A stretch of DNA of 64,000 nt, taken from the NCBI RefSeq assembly GCF_049059935.1, contig NZ_JBMGQR010000002.1:1-64000 (forward strand), read 5' to 3'. Shown piece by piece: positions 24,773-33,864 of this stretch. The stretch is from JAURVT01 sp049059935. GTDB taxonomy: Bacteria; Actinomycetota; Actinomycetes; Propionibacteriales; Nocardioidaceae. Each line of letters begins with the position of its first letter. The first letter of the stretch is position 1. A model generated the notes under the pieces. It saw nothing but the letters and a program-made list of their open reading frames with translations. It was not told where the DNA came from and did no database searches. A program made the translations under genes and the position numbers.

Positions 24773-25730
24773 AGACGGGGGCGGGGGCCTCCGGGGCGGC
24801 GACGCCGGGGGTGACGGTGGTGCGGCGGGCGCGCTGCTCGTGCAGGGCCAGGCCGGTGACGGACGCGACCACGACCACGAGCCCGAGCCACTGGCTGGCC
24901 ACCAGGGTGCCGCCGAGGAAGCCGACGCCGACGACGGCGGCCGTGACGGGGAACATCAGCTCGGCCAGGGTGGCGCGGGACGCGGGCGTCGTGCGCAGGC
25001 CGCGGTAGTACAGCGTCAGGCCGAGGACGCCGGGCAGGAGCGCGAGCAGGACGAGCAGGTCGAGGTCGGAGCGGTCGATCGTCAGCGGGACGCCGCGGGT
25101 CACGGCGATCACCGCGGCCACCAGGAGCCCGAAGACGAAGCGCAGCACGGTGACGTCGCGCGCCCCGAGCTCGGTGCCCATCAGCCGGCCGAGGACGGTG
25201 CCGGCCGCCCACAGGGCCGCCGCGCCGACGGCGAGCCCGGCGGCCTGGAGGTTGGTGGCGCTGACGTCGAGGGGGTCGGGGAACGTCATCACCCAGGCGC
25301 CGACCAGCGCCGGGACGGCGAACAGCGCGAACCGCGGACGCAGCCGCTCGCCCAGCACCACGGCGGCCAGCAGGATCGCCACCAGCGGCTGCAGCTTCTG
25401 CAGCACCTGCGGCGTGATCGGGTCGCCGTAGGCGAACGACGCGGTGAACAGCGTGGTGGCCAGGGCCGAGGAGCCGCCGCCGACGACGACCGCCGACACC
25501 TTGGCGCGCGTCGAGACCCGTCCGAAGGCGCGGACCGCGGGGAGCACCCACGGGCTGAGCAGCAGCACGATCACCAGGTGCTCGAGGAAGACGATCGTCG
25601 AGGCCGGGTAGGCCGCGGCGAGCGGGCCGCGCATCAGCGACGACGTGCCCCACAGGCAGGCCGCCAGCGCCACGAGGAGGGTGCCGTCACGACCGAGGGG
25701 ACGGCGCACGGCGCCGAGCAGGCTTGTCAC
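24771..25730 (-). CDS. EamA/DMT-family transporter
   Basis: The 319-aa membrane protein has ten predicted helices in two EamA halves. The first contains LLVALAACLWGTSSLMRGPLA and GDPITPQVLQKLQPLVAILLAAVVLGE; the second ends with GGTLVASQWLGLVVVVASVTGLAL. The family exports or imports small metabolites, and no substrate can be assigned. The GTG at 25730 has TAGGCT seven bases upstream. The stop codon overlaps a 53-bp repeat, so the last residues may have been altered by that insertion. Confidence 0.85.
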   Translation of the reverse strand: MTSLLGAVRRPLGRDGTLLVALAACLWGTSSLMRGPLAAAYPASTIVFLEHLVIVLLLSPWVLPAVRAFGRVSTRAKVSAVVVGGGSSALATTLFTASFAYGDPITPQVLQKLQPLVAILLAAVVLGERLRPRFALFAVPALVGAWVMTFPDPLDVSATNLQAAGLAVGAAALWAAGTVLGRLMGTELGARDVTVLRFVFGLLVAAVIAVTRGVPLTIDRSDLDLLVLLALLPGVLGLTLYYRGLRTTPASRATLAELMFPVTAAVVGVGFLGGTLVASQWLGLVVVVASVTGLALHEQRARRTTVTPGVAAPEAPAPV

Positions 25731-25737
25731 GGGAGAC

Positions 25738-25743
25738 AGCCTA
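25738..25743 (-). promoter_or_regulatory. -10 box of the EamA gene
   Basis: TAGGCT on the minus strand lies seven bases before the GTG at 25730, giving a leaderless arrangement. Confidence 0.45.
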
Positions 25744-25754
25744 GGTGCCGGTGG

Positions 25755-26108
25755 TCAGGAGGACCGGCGGCGCTCCTTCTCGGCCTGGCTCTTGCGGTGG
25801 TTGTACTCGCGCATGCGCTGGGGGTAGCCGACGACGCCCGCGTCGTAGGTGGGCACGCCGATCTTGTTGGCGAACTCGTGCGCCCACGCGGCCGACGGGA
25901 CGCGGCGCCGCGTCCACTCGCCGTCCTTGGCCACGAGCAGGAGCGTCACCGAGCTGACGGTGGTGGGCGGCTCGACGAACCCCTCCACGCCGCTGCGGGT
26001 CTCGATGAACTGCGCGAGGTGCTCGCGGTCGACCTTCGTCGCGGCGCGGTCGGCCACCGCCGCACCGCCCTCGGTGCGTCCACCCTTGCGTCGTCGGAAC
26101 CACGCCAT
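25755..26108 (-). CDS. Conserved hypothetical protein
   Basis: This is a 117-aa basic protein starting MAWFRRRKGGRTEGG. The middle, REHLAQFIETRSGVEGFVEPPTTVSSVTLLLVAKDGEWTRRRV, looks like a small alpha/beta domain. The tail MREYNHRKSQAEKERRRSS is strongly charged. I do not recognise the function. The start could also be the GTG at 26114; GGGAG lies just upstream of both. It diverges from lpdA and ends 12 bp before the -10 box of the EamA gene. Confidence 0.65.
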   Translation of the reverse strand: MAWFRRRKGGRTEGGAAVADRAATKVDREHLAQFIETRSGVEGFVEPPTTVSSVTLLLVAKDGEWTRRRVPSAAWAHEFANKIGVPTYDAGVVGYPQRMREYNHRKSQAEKERRRSS

Positions 26109-26228
26109 CGCCACCGGACTCCCGTCGTCGCACTGCCTGCGCCACCGGGCCGAAGCCGCGTCCGTCGCGAACTCCCGAGTAACCCTGTGACGGTCTAGTG
26201 TGCCCTACGCGACCTGACGCGACGGTGT

Positions 26229-26249
26229 CCGCGGGCTCTCGACCCGCGG
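26229..26249. other. Hairpin in the lpdA upstream region
   Basis: CCGCGGG pairs with CCCGCGG across a 7-nt loop. It lies about 30 bp downstream of a TAGTGT -10-like box (near 26196), so it would be inside the untranslated leader of lpdA. No riboswitch fold is recognised. Confidence 0.4.
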
Positions 26250-26351
26250 GTGTGGCGCGTGGCGCGAAGTGACAAGATGACAAGGCACCACCACCTGCAC
26301 ACCCACCGCGATGGGCGACGATCTCGCCCGCTCGACCGGCCGGAGGCCCGC

Positions 26352-27731
26352 GTGACAGACACCGCCGAGAACACGTACGACATCGTGATCCTCGGAGGTG
26401 GGAGCGGGGGCTACGCGTGCGCACTGCGCGCGGCCCAGCTGGACCTCTCGGTGGCCCTGGTCGAGAAGGACAAGGTCGGAGGCACCTGCCTGCACTACGG
26501 CTGCATCCCCACCAAGGCGCTCCTGCACTCGGCCGAGATCGCCGACGCCGCTCGCGAGAGCGAGAACTTCGGCGTCAAGGCCACCTTCGACGGCATCGAC
26601 ATCAAGGGCGTCAACTCCTACAAGGACGGCGTCACCGCCCGCCTCTACAAGGGCCTGCAGGGCCTGATCAAGTCCGGCGGCATCACCGTCGTCGAGGGCG
26701 AGGGCAAGCTCACCTCGAAGAACACCGTCCAGGTCGGCGACCAGACGCTGACGGGCCGCAACATCGTGCTCGCCACCGGCTCGTACGCCCGCACCCTGCC
26801 GGGTCTCGAGCTCGGCGGCCGCGTGGTCACCAGCTACGAGGCGCTGCGCATGGAGGAGGTGCCCGAGCGCGTCGTCATCATCGGCGGCAGCGTGATCGGC
26901 GTCGAGTTCGCGTCGGTCTGGAAGTCGTTCGGCTCCGACGTCACCATCGTCGAGGCGCTCCCCACGCTCGTCCCGCTCGAGGACCCGGTCCTGTCCAAGG
27001 GCCTGGAGCGCGCGTTCAAGAAGCGCAAGATCAACTTCAAGACCGGCACCAAGTTCACCGGTGTCGAGCAGACCGACGCGGGCGTCACCGTCTCCCTGGA
27101 GACCGGCGAGACGATCGAGACCGACCTGGTCCTCGTCGCCGTCGGCCGCGGGCCGAGCAGCGAGGGTCTCGGCTTCGAGGACGCCGGCGTCACCGTCGAC
27201 CGCGGCTGGGTGCCCACCGACGAGCGCCTGCACACCAACGTCGAGAACGTGTACGCCGTCGGCGACCTCGTCCCCGGCCTGCAGCTCGCCCACCGCGGCT
27301 TCGCGCACGGCATCTTCGTGGCCGAGGAGATCGCCGGCCTCGACCCGATGCCCGTCATCGACTCCGGCATCCCGCGCGTCACCTACTGCGAGCCCGAGCT
27401 CGCGTCGGTCGGCCTCACCGAGGCGCAGGCCAAGGAGAAGTTCGACGAGATCGAGACCTACGAGTACAACCTCGGCGGCAACGGCAAGAGCCAGATCCTG
27501 CAGACCGTGGGCGTCGTCAAGCTCGTCCGCGAGAAGGACGGCCCCATCGTCGGCATCCACATGATCGGCTCGCGCTTCGGCGAGCAGGTGGGCGAGGCCT
27601 CGCTCACCGTCAACTGGGAGGCGTTCCCCGAGGACGTCGCGCAGTTCATCCACGCGCACCCCACGCAGAACGAGGCCCTCGGCGAGGCGGCACTCGCCCT
27701 GGCCGGCAAGCCCCTCCACTCGCACGCCTGA
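26352..27731 (+). CDS. lpdA: Dihydrolipoyl dehydrogenase
   Basis: The 459-aa FAD enzyme (E3) reoxidises lipoyl groups of 2-oxoacid dehydrogenases and the glycine cleavage system. The redox disulfide is in GGTCLHYGCIPTKALLHSAE. The FAD-binding GGGSGGYACALRAA is at the N-terminus, NAD-binding IIGGSVIGVEF lies in the middle, and the catalytic HAHPTQNEALGEA lies near the end. The GTG at 26352 has GGAGG seven bases upstream. It is followed 42 bp later by the lipoyl E2 gene, presumably as an operon. Confidence 0.96.
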   Translation: MTDTAENTYDIVILGGGSGGYACALRAAQLDLSVALVEKDKVGGTCLHYGCIPTKALLHSAEIADAARESENFGVKATFDGIDIKGVNSYKDGVTARLYKGLQGLIKSGGITVVEGEGKLTSKNTVQVGDQTLTGRNIVLATGSYARTLPGLELGGRVVTSYEALRMEEVPERVVIIGGSVIGVEFASVWKSFGSDVTIVEALPTLVPLEDPVLSKGLERAFKKRKINFKTGTKFTGVEQTDAGVTVSLETGETIETDLVLVAVGRGPSSEGLGFEDAGVTVDRGWVPTDERLHTNVENVYAVGDLVPGLQLAHRGFAHGIFVAEEIAGLDPMPVIDSGIPRVTYCEPELASVGLTEAQAKEKFDEIETYEYNLGGNGKSQILQTVGVVKLVREKDGPIVGIHMIGSRFGEQVGEASLTVNWEAFPEDVAQFIHAHPTQNEALGEAALALAGKPLHSHA

Positions 27732-27773
27732 CCGCCACCCACACCCCACAGACGACGACCAGCAGAGGACACC

Positions 27774-29609
27774 ATGGCCACGCCCGTCAATCTTCCCGAG
27801 CTCGGTGAGTCCGTCACCGAGGGCACCGTCACGCGCTGGCTGAAGCAGGTCGGCGACACCGTCGAGGTGGACGAGCCCCTGCTCGAGGTCTCCACCGACA
27901 AGGTCGACACGGAGATCCCCTCCCCCGTCGCGGGCGTCCTGCTCGAGATCAAGGCCGAGGAGGACGAGACCGTCGAGGTCGGCGCCGCGCTCGCGGTGAT
28001 CGGCGACTCCGACGAGGACACCGGCTCGTCCGACGACGGCTCCTCGGCCGACGAGGCGTCCGACGACGCCCAGGCCGAGCCCGAGCCGACCTCGGAGCCC
28101 GAGACCCAGGAGCAGCCCGCCGAGCAGACCCCCGCCGAGGAGAGCGAGCCCGCCCCGGCGGCGTCCTCCGGCGGGTCGTCCGAGGGCACCCCCGTGAAGC
28201 TCCCCGAGCTGGGCGAGTCGGTCACCGAGGGCACCGTCACGCGCTGGCTCAAGGAGGTCGGCGACGACGTCGAGGTCGACGAGCCCCTGCTCGAGGTCTC
28301 CACCGACAAGGTCGACACCGAGATCCCCTCCCCCGTGGCCGGCAAGCTCCTCGAGATCAAGGTCGCCGAGGACGAGACCGTCGAGGTCGGCGCCGAGCTG
28401 GCGATCGTCGGGTCGGGTGAGCCCGCGTCCGGCGGCAGCAGCGAGCCGGAGCCCGAGCCCGAGCCGACCCCCGAGCCCGAGCCCGCCCCCGAGCCCGAGC
28501 CCACCCCGGAGCCCGAGCCGACCCCCGAGCCCGAGAAGCCGGCCGCGAAGGAGTCCGACGCCGAGCACCACGCGTCGGAGTCCGACGCCCCGGCGCCCAA
28601 CGCCCGCTCCGAGCGTCCCGGCTCGGCGCAGACGCCGTCGGGCTCCGGAGGGTCGCAGACCCCGTCGGGCTCGAGCGGCTCCTACGTGACGCCGATCGTG
28701 CGCAAGCTCGCCAACCAGCACGGCGTCGACCTCGAGGCGATCACCGGCACCGGCGTGGGCGGACGCATCCGCAAGCAGGACGTCCTCGACGCCGCCAAGG
28801 CCCAGGACGACGCCAAGGCCGCCCCGGCCCAGGAGTCGGCCCCCGCCGCGAGCACGCCCGCACCGGCCACCAAGGTCGAGCCGTCGCCGCTGCGTGGCAA
28901 GACCGAGAAGATGAGCCGTCTGCGCAAGGTCATCGCCACGCGCATGGTCGAGTCCCTCCAGGTCTCGGCGCAGCTCACCACCGTCGTCGAGATCGACGTG
29001 ACGCGGGTGGCGCGGCTGCGGGCCAAGCACAAGGAGGCGTTCGCGGCGCGCGAGGGCGTCAAGCTCTCGTTCCTGCCGTTCTTCGCCAAGGCGGCCGTCG
29101 ACACCCTCAAGCAGTACCCGCAGGTGAACTCGACGATCGACATGGACGAGGGCACGGTGACCTACCACGGCGCCGAGAACCTCGGCATGGCCGTCGACAC
29201 CGAGCGCGGCCTGCTCGTGCCGGTGATCAAGGACGCCGGCGACCTGTCGATCGCGGGCCTGGCCCGCAAGATCGCCGACGTCGCCGAGCGCACGCGTGAC
29301 AACAAGATCTCGCCGGACGACCTGTCGGGCGGCACCTTCACGCTGACCAACACCGGCAGCCGTGGCGCGCTGTTCGACACGCCGATCATCAACCAGCCGC
29401 AGGTCGCGATCCTCGGCACGGGCAGCGTCGTCAAGCGTCCCGTGGTGATCGACGACGCGAACCTCGGCGAGACGATCGCCGTGCGTCAGATGGTCTACTT
29501 CGCGCTCACCTACGACCACCGGATCGTGGACGGCGCGGACGCGGCCCGCTTCCTCAGCGCGATCAAGCAGCGCCTCGAGGAGGCCAACTTCGAGGCCGAG
29601 CTGGGCTGA
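27774..29609 (+). CDS. sucB: Dihydrolipoamide acyltransferase (E2) with two lipoyl domains
   Basis: The 611-aa core subunit of a 2-oxoacid dehydrogenase complex carries acyl groups on lipoyl lysines. Two lipoyl domains (about 2-75 and 140-215) each carry the lipoyl site TDKVD; a Glu-Pro-rich hinge follows. A peripheral-subunit-binding domain begins at TPIVRKLANQHGVDLEAI, and the catalytic domain ends with YDHRIVDGADAARFL. In actinobacteria this protein serves pyruvate and/or 2-oxoglutarate dehydrogenase and is named dlaT or sucB. GAGGAC precedes the ATG. The two lipoyl domains are nearly identical even at DNA level. Confidence 0.93.
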   Translation: MATPVNLPELGESVTEGTVTRWLKQVGDTVEVDEPLLEVSTDKVDTEIPSPVAGVLLEIKAEEDETVEVGAALAVIGDSDEDTGSSDDGSSADEASDDAQAEPEPTSEPETQEQPAEQTPAEESEPAPAASSGGSSEGTPVKLPELGESVTEGTVTRWLKEVGDDVEVDEPLLEVSTDKVDTEIPSPVAGKLLEIKVAEDETVEVGAELAIVGSGEPASGGSSEPEPEPEPTPEPEPAPEPEPTPEPEPTPEPEKPAAKESDAEHHASESDAPAPNARSERPGSAQTPSGSGGSQTPSGSSGSYVTPIVRKLANQHGVDLEAITGTGVGGRIRKQDVLDAAKAQDDAKAAPAQESAPAASTPAPATKVEPSPLRGKTEKMSRLRKVIATRMVESLQVSAQLTTVVEIDVTRVARLRAKHKEAFAAREGVKLSFLPFFAKAAVDTLKQYPQVNSTIDMDEGTVTYHGAENLGMAVDTERGLLVPVIKDAGDLSIAGLARKIADVAERTRDNKISPDDLSGGTFTLTNTGSRGALFDTPIINQPQVAILGTGSVVKRPVVIDDANLGETIAVRQMVYFALTYDHRIVDGADAARFLSAIKQRLEEANFEAELG

Positions 29610-29629
29610 CACCGCCCCGCAGAGCACGC

Positions 29630-29670
29630 CACGACGGCGCGGCACCCGACCGGGGTGCCGCGCCGTCGTG
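29630..29670 (+). terminator. Terminator after sucB
   Basis: A perfect 18-bp stem, CACGACGGCGCGGCACCC with its complement, closes a 5-nt loop (29648-29652), 20 bases after the sucB stop. No T-run follows, but the stem is very stable. Confidence 0.75.
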
Positions 29671-29677
29671 CGTCCGG

Positions 29678-29683
29678 CAGGAT
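29678..29683 (+). promoter_or_regulatory. -10 box of the TIGR01777-family gene
   Basis: CAGGAT lies six bases before the ATG at 29690 and directly after the sucB terminator, indicating an independent leaderless transcript. Confidence 0.45.
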
Positions 29684-29689
29684 GGGTGG

Positions 29690-30589
29690 ATGCGTTTCCT
29701 CGTCGGCGGTGCCTCCGGATTCCTCGGGTCCTCGCTCTGCTCCCAGCTCACCGCCCAGGGCCACACCGTCACGCGTCTGGTGCGCCACGAGGCCACCGCG
29801 CCCGACGAGTCGCGCTGGGACGCCGCGAAGGGCGATGTCGACGTCGCGCTCGTCGCGCAGAGCGACGTCGTGGTCAACCTGTCGGGCGCCCCGATCGCGC
29901 GGTGGCCGTGGTCGGCGTCGTACCGCCGCGAGCTGATGAAGTCGCGTCTCGACGCCACCACCACGCTGGCGCGCGCCGTCGCCGGGGTCACGGGCGACAA
30001 GCCGGCCCTGATCTCGGGCTCGGGCATCAACGCCTACGGCACCGACCGCGGCGACACCTGGCTGGAGGAGGACGCCGGCTCCGGCGAGGGGTTCCTCACC
30101 GAGGTCGTCGAGCAGTGGGAGGCCGCGACGCAGGTCGCGTCCGACGCCGGCTCGCGCGTCTGCCACCTCCGCACGGCCGTCGTGCTCGACGCCGACGGTG
30201 GCGCGCTGCAGCTGATGAGCCTGCCGTTCAAGCTCGGCGTCGGCGGGCGCATCGGATCGGGCAAGCAGTACTTCCCGATCATCACGCGCACCGACTGGGT
30301 GCGCGCCGCGATCTTCCTGGCCACCAACCCCGAGACGTCGGGCCCGTACAACCTCACCGCGCCGGTCGACGCCACCAACGCCGAGTTCACGCACGTGCTC
30401 GGCGAGGCGCTGCACCGTCCCACCCTGTTCCCCGTGCCGGGCCTGCCGCTGCGCGTCGGCCTCGGCGAGCTGTCCGGCGAGCTGCTGGGCTCCAAGCGGG
30501 CCTACCCGAGGCGCCTCCTCGACGCCGGGTTCGTCTTCGAGCACGGCGACCTCGAGACGCTCGTCAGGGCCGCGCTGCACCAGGACTGA
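29690..30589 (+). CDS. TIGR01777-family epimerase-like protein (DUF1731)
   Basis: The 299-aa atypical short-chain dehydrogenase begins with FLVGGASGFLGSSLCSQL (a nucleotide-binding loop modified to GGASGFLG). It contains NLSGAPIARWPWS and SGSGINAYG (family block), and ends with a DUF1731 domain (GELLGSKRAYPRRLLDAGF). The substrate is unknown. Its place between the E2 gene and lipB matches Rv2216 in mycobacteria. It converges on the small gene at 30590 with no bases between stops. Confidence 0.88.
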   Translation: MRFLVGGASGFLGSSLCSQLTAQGHTVTRLVRHEATAPDESRWDAAKGDVDVALVAQSDVVVNLSGAPIARWPWSASYRRELMKSRLDATTTLARAVAGVTGDKPALISGSGINAYGTDRGDTWLEEDAGSGEGFLTEVVEQWEAATQVASDAGSRVCHLRTAVVLDADGGALQLMSLPFKLGVGGRIGSGKQYFPIITRTDWVRAAIFLATNPETSGPYNLTAPVDATNAEFTHVLGEALHRPTLFPVPGLPLRVGLGELSGELLGSKRAYPRRLLDAGFVFEHGDLETLVRAALHQD

Positions 30590-31039
30590 TCAGCCCGCCA
30601 CGCGCACCGACGACTCCACGCGCCACCCGCCGTCGGTGAGCCGGAGGACGACGCGACGGTCGGTCGCACCGTCCCGGGGCAGCCGGTGCCACCGGCCGTC
30701 GCCGTCGCGGGCGCCGACCGGCTCGAGCCGGTCGACCACGTCGAGCACCACCCGGCGGTCGGTGCGCGACACCTCCGACGCGCGCAGCACGCGCACCCGC
30801 ACGGGGCCGAGGGCCAGGCCGCGCCGCCGCCAGTCGGCCATCACGGCGGCGTCCTCCTCGGCGAGCCCCGTGCCGGCGACGTAGACCCCCTCCAGCATCG
30901 ACGGGTCGCGCCGCGCGAACGCGGCGCTGCGCACGAGGTCGAGGTGGTCGAGGGTGGCCGTCCACGGCCCGGGCGCGGGGGACGGCGCGAGCAGCGCGAT
31001 CGCCCCCACCACCTGCGCGATCGGCGAGACGACGTCCAT
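30590..31039 (-). CDS. Hypothetical protein, possibly membrane-associated
   Basis: The 149-aa protein starts MDVVSPIAQVVGAIALLAPSP, a short hydrophobic stretch, then a helical part (LDHLDLVRSAAFARRDPSML) and a beta-rich second half with RRVVLRLTDGGWRVESSVRV. The second half resembles NTF2/SnoaL-like secondary structure, which I cannot confirm. The ATG at 31039 has CAGGCT six bases upstream. It diverges from lipB. Function is not recognised. Confidence 0.6.
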   Translation of the reverse strand: MDVVSPIAQVVGAIALLAPSPAPGPWTATLDHLDLVRSAAFARRDPSMLEGVYVAGTGLAEEDAAVMADWRRRGLALGPVRVRVLRASEVSRTDRRVVLDVVDRLEPVGARDGDGRWHRLPRDGATDRRVVLRLTDGGWRVESSVRVAG

Positions 31040-31045
31040 CGGCCC

Positions 31046-31103
31046 AGCCTGCCCCAGACGGCCGCGACGCGTCGGGCTCCGTCCACAGGCGGCGGCGTAC
31101 GCT
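31046..31103. promoter_or_regulatory. Divergent leaderless promoters (31039 gene and lipB)
   Basis: On the minus strand CAGGCT (31051-31046) lies six bases before the ATG at 31039. On the plus strand TACGCT (31098-31103) lies six bases before the GTG at 31110. Confidence 0.5.
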
Positions 31104-31109
31104 GGCGAG

Positions 31110-31823
31110 GTGCCTCTGACGATCCAGCGCGTGGGCCTCGGCAGCGAGGTCGTCGACTACGAGCAGGCCTGGGAGCGGCAGCGCGAGCTGCACGCCGCCG
31201 TGGCCGACGGGAGCGGCGACGACACCGTCCTGCTGCTCGAGCACCCCCCGGTCTACACCGCGGGCAAGCGCACCGAGCCGCACGAGCGGCCCGTCGACGG
31301 CACGCCGGTGGTCGACGTCGACCGCGGCGGCAAGATCACCTTCCACGGCCCCGGCCAGCTCGTCGGCTACCCGGTGGTGCGCCTGGCCGAGCACGTCTAC
31401 GTCGTCGACTACGTCCGCCGCCTCGAGGAGGCGCTGATCCGGGCGGTCACCGACCTCGGGCTGACCTGCGGACGGGTCAAGGGCCGCTCGGGCGTCTGGC
31501 TGGCGGCCGACCACCGCGGGCCCGAGCGCAAGCTCGCCGCCATCGGCGTGCGCGTCTCGCGCGGCGTCACCATGCACGGCTTCGCGCTCAACTGCGACAT
31601 CGACCTCGACTGGTACGACCGCATCGTCCCGTGCGGGATCGCCGACGCCGGCGTCACCTCGCTCAGTGCCGAGCTGGGACGCCGGGTCGGCGTGGAGGAG
31701 GCGGCCGGGGCGGTCGAGCCGCACCTGCGCGAGCTGCTCGCGTGGGCGCCGTTCGACCGCTCCCCCGACGTGCCCGACGCGCCTCAGCCTGCGGTGTCGG
31801 TCATGTGGAACGCCTCGCGGTAG
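31110..31823 (+). CDS. lipB: Octanoyltransferase LipB
   Basis: The 237-aa enzyme moves octanoyl from acyl carrier protein to lipoyl-domain lysines. The family block RGGKITFHGPGQLVGYP, the catalytic Cys in IVPCGIADAGVTSL and the Lys in ERKLAAIGVR are intact. The GTG at 31110 is chosen for its -10 box; longer upstream reading lacks family similarity. The 3' end overlaps the convergent ABC permease gene by 40 bp. lipA follows at 35931; in mycobacteria the two are adjacent, so an ABC/two-component module has been inserted here. Confidence 0.94.
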   Translation: MPLTIQRVGLGSEVVDYEQAWERQRELHAAVADGSGDDTVLLLEHPPVYTAGKRTEPHERPVDGTPVVDVDRGGKITFHGPGQLVGYPVVRLAEHVYVVDYVRRLEEALIRAVTDLGLTCGRVKGRSGVWLAADHRGPERKLAAIGVRVSRGVTMHGFALNCDIDLDWYDRIVPCGIADAGVTSLSAELGRRVGVEEAAGAVEPHLRELLAWAPFDRSPDVPDAPQPAVSVMWNASR

Positions 31824-32980
31824 CCGATCTTGCGACCGGTCTGCAGCAGCGTCCGCTCGTAGAGCCGGGTGCCCACCCGGACGAACACCACGGCCGCGAG
31901 CACGGTGACCCCGATCGCGACGCCGATCTGCCACAGCGGGACGTCGCCCTGCGCGATCCGCCCCGGCATCGTCATCGTCGAGACGATCGGCAGCATCGAC
32001 ATGACCTCGGCGACCTTGTCGCTGGCGAAGATCGACACCATGTACGGCACCAGCAGGATCATCTGGGCCGGCAACGTCGTGGACTGCAGGTCCTGCTGGC
32101 TGCCGGCCATCGCGCCGGCCACGGACCACAGGCTCGCGAGGGCGACGAAGCCCAGCACGAACAGCGCGACGTACCACCCGACGGCCGGTCCGACGCTCGC
32201 GACGAGCCCGCCCTGGCCGGTGAGGTTGAGCCCCACCATCGCGACCGCGACGAGCAGGACGACCTGGCCGAGCGCGAGCACCGTGTTGCCCGCGATCTTG
32301 CCCCAGAGCATCGCGCGGATCGGCACGGCGGCGGCGAGGATCTCGACGACCCGGCTCTCCTTCTCCTGCACCACGCTCTGCGCGATCGACATGCCGAACC
32401 CGAGGGCCGTCACGAAGAAGATGATGACGAAGCCGAACGCGATCGCGCTCTCGCCGTCGCTCTGCGCCGCGTCCGGGTCGAGCAGCCGCTGCTCGAGCTC
32501 GGAGCCCTGCTGCAGGGCGGAGACCTCGACGCCCGCGTCCGCGGCGTTGGAGGCGAGCGCCTCGGCCGCCACCGAGGTCGCGAGGGCGGCGCGCAGCCCG
32601 GAGTCGACCTCGTCGTCGCCCACCACCTCGTACCCGTCGTCGGTGGGCAGCAGCGCGGCGTCGACGTCGCCGTCGCGGACGGCCGCCTCGGCGGCGGAGG
32701 CGTCGTCGAACGACCGGGCGTCGACGGTGTCCTCGGACCCTCCGCTCGCGCGCAACGCCGTCTGGGCCTGGTCCACGACCCGCGTGGCCGCCTGGTCGGT
32801 GACCGCGACGTCGTAGTCGTCCGACGACCCGCTGAGGAACGAGGAGACGACGAGCGCCACCACGAGCAGCGCCAGGCTGAAGCCGACGCCGGCGAGGAAC
32901 GTCTTGTCCTTGAGCTTGGTGCGCAGCTCGCGCTCGGCGACGAGGCGCCAGACCGGCGTGCTGCCTGTGGGGGTGCTCAT
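31784..32980 (-). CDS. ABC-2 type permease (NatB-like)
   Basis: The 398-aa membrane component of an exporter has one helix near residue 30-50, a large outside domain (about 50-165) and five or six helices from 170 to 385. The conserved VVQEKESRVVEILAAAVP block of the NatB-like ABC-2 family is present. It overlaps the ATPase gene by four bases. The substrate could be sodium, a peptide or an antibiotic; none can be assigned. The 3' end overlaps lipB antisense. Confidence 0.85.
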   Translation of the reverse strand: MSTPTGSTPVWRLVAERELRTKLKDKTFLAGVGFSLALLVVALVVSSFLSGSSDDYDVAVTDQAATRVVDQAQTALRASGGSEDTVDARSFDDASAAEAAVRDGDVDAALLPTDDGYEVVGDDEVDSGLRAALATSVAAEALASNAADAGVEVSALQQGSELEQRLLDPDAAQSDGESAIAFGFVIIFFVTALGFGMSIAQSVVQEKESRVVEILAAAVPIRAMLWGKIAGNTVLALGQVVLLVAVAMVGLNLTGQGGLVASVGPAVGWYVALFVLGFVALASLWSVAGAMAGSQQDLQSTTLPAQMILLVPYMVSIFASDKVAEVMSMLPIVSTMTMPGRIAQGDVPLWQIGVAIGVTVLAAVVFVRVGTRLYERTLLQTGRKIGYREAFHMTDTAG

Positions 32981-33858
32981 GCGATCGACTCCTTGTAGAT
33001 CTCCGAGAGGGGACGGACCACCGGTGCGAACTCGGTGACCGGGTGCTTGGCGTGGACCGCCGTGAGCAGGTCGGCCGGCTCCAGCCCCGCCAGCTCGACC
33101 AGGGCCGTGGAGCCCTCGGCGTCGAGCACGTGGACGCCGTCCAGCTCGCGCAGCCAGCCCGAGTCGCCCTCGCCGAGCCCGATCCGGTAGCGGACAGGTC
33201 CCTGGCGGCGCAGCGACTCGGCGTCGCCGGCGGTGACCACGCGGCCGTCGGACAGGATCACGACGTCATCGCAGAGGCGCTCGACGAGGTCGAGCTGGTG
33301 GCTGGAGAACAGCACGGGCACCTCGGCGGTGACCTCCTCGCGGAGCAGTCCCACCATCGAGTCGACGGCGAGCGGGTCCAGGCCGCTGAACGGCTCGTCG
33401 AGCACCAGCGCGATCGGCCGGTGGACGAGCGCCGCGGCGATCTGGACGCGCTGCTGGTTGCCGAGCGACAGCGTCTCGAGGACGTCGCCGACGCGCTCGG
33501 ACAGCCCCAGCCGCTCCAGCAGCTCGGACGCGCGGGCGACGGCGTCGGACTGGGAGAAGCCGTGCAGCCGGGCGAAGAAGACCAGCTGGTCGAGCACGGT
33601 CATCTTCGGGTACAGGCCGCGCTCCTCGGGCATGTAGCCGAACGAGCGGCGCTGCTCGCGGGTGAGCGGCGCGCCGTCCCACAGGACGTCGCCCGACGAC
33701 GGGCCGAGGACGCCGACGATCATCCGCATCGTGGTGGTCTTGCCGGCACCGTTGGCCCCGACGAAGCCGGTCAGGCGACCGGGGCGCACGTCGAAGCTCA
33801 CGGCGTCGACCGCGGTGCGGTCGCCGAACCGGCGGGTCAGGGAGGTCACGCTCAACAT
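32977..33858 (-). CDS. ABC transporter ATP-binding protein (NatA-like)
   Basis: The 293-aa ATPase has Walker A GANGAGKTT, signature LSLGNQQRV, Walker B ALVLDEPFSGLDP and the switch His in LFSSHQLDLVE. The C-terminal part after residue 215 is the extra domain of exporter ATPases. The ATG at 33858 follows TAGGCT by six bases. It pairs with the permease and lies next to a response regulator/histidine kinase pair on the same strand, which may control it. Confidence 0.92.
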   Translation of the reverse strand: MLSVTSLTRRFGDRTAVDAVSFDVRPGRLTGFVGANGAGKTTTMRMIVGVLGPSSGDVLWDGAPLTREQRRSFGYMPEERGLYPKMTVLDQLVFFARLHGFSQSDAVARASELLERLGLSERVGDVLETLSLGNQQRVQIAAALVHRPIALVLDEPFSGLDPLAVDSMVGLLREEVTAEVPVLFSSHQLDLVERLCDDVVILSDGRVVTAGDAESLRRQGPVRYRIGLGEGDSGWLRELDGVHVLDAEGSTALVELAGLEPADLLTAVHAKHPVTEFAPVVRPLSEIYKESIA

Positions 33859-33864
33859 GCCTCG

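Noticed and set aside
28441..28545. Short tandem repeat encoding EPEPEPTP units
   Set aside because: It is the Pro/Glu-rich hinge of the E2 protein, expected for the family, not a separate repeat element.
26205..29645. 1146-codon open frame on the minus strand opposite lpdA and sucB
   Set aside because: It has low-complexity Arg/Gly/Asp/Val composition and no motif, and lies antisense to two well-defined enzymes; it is a by-product of high GC.
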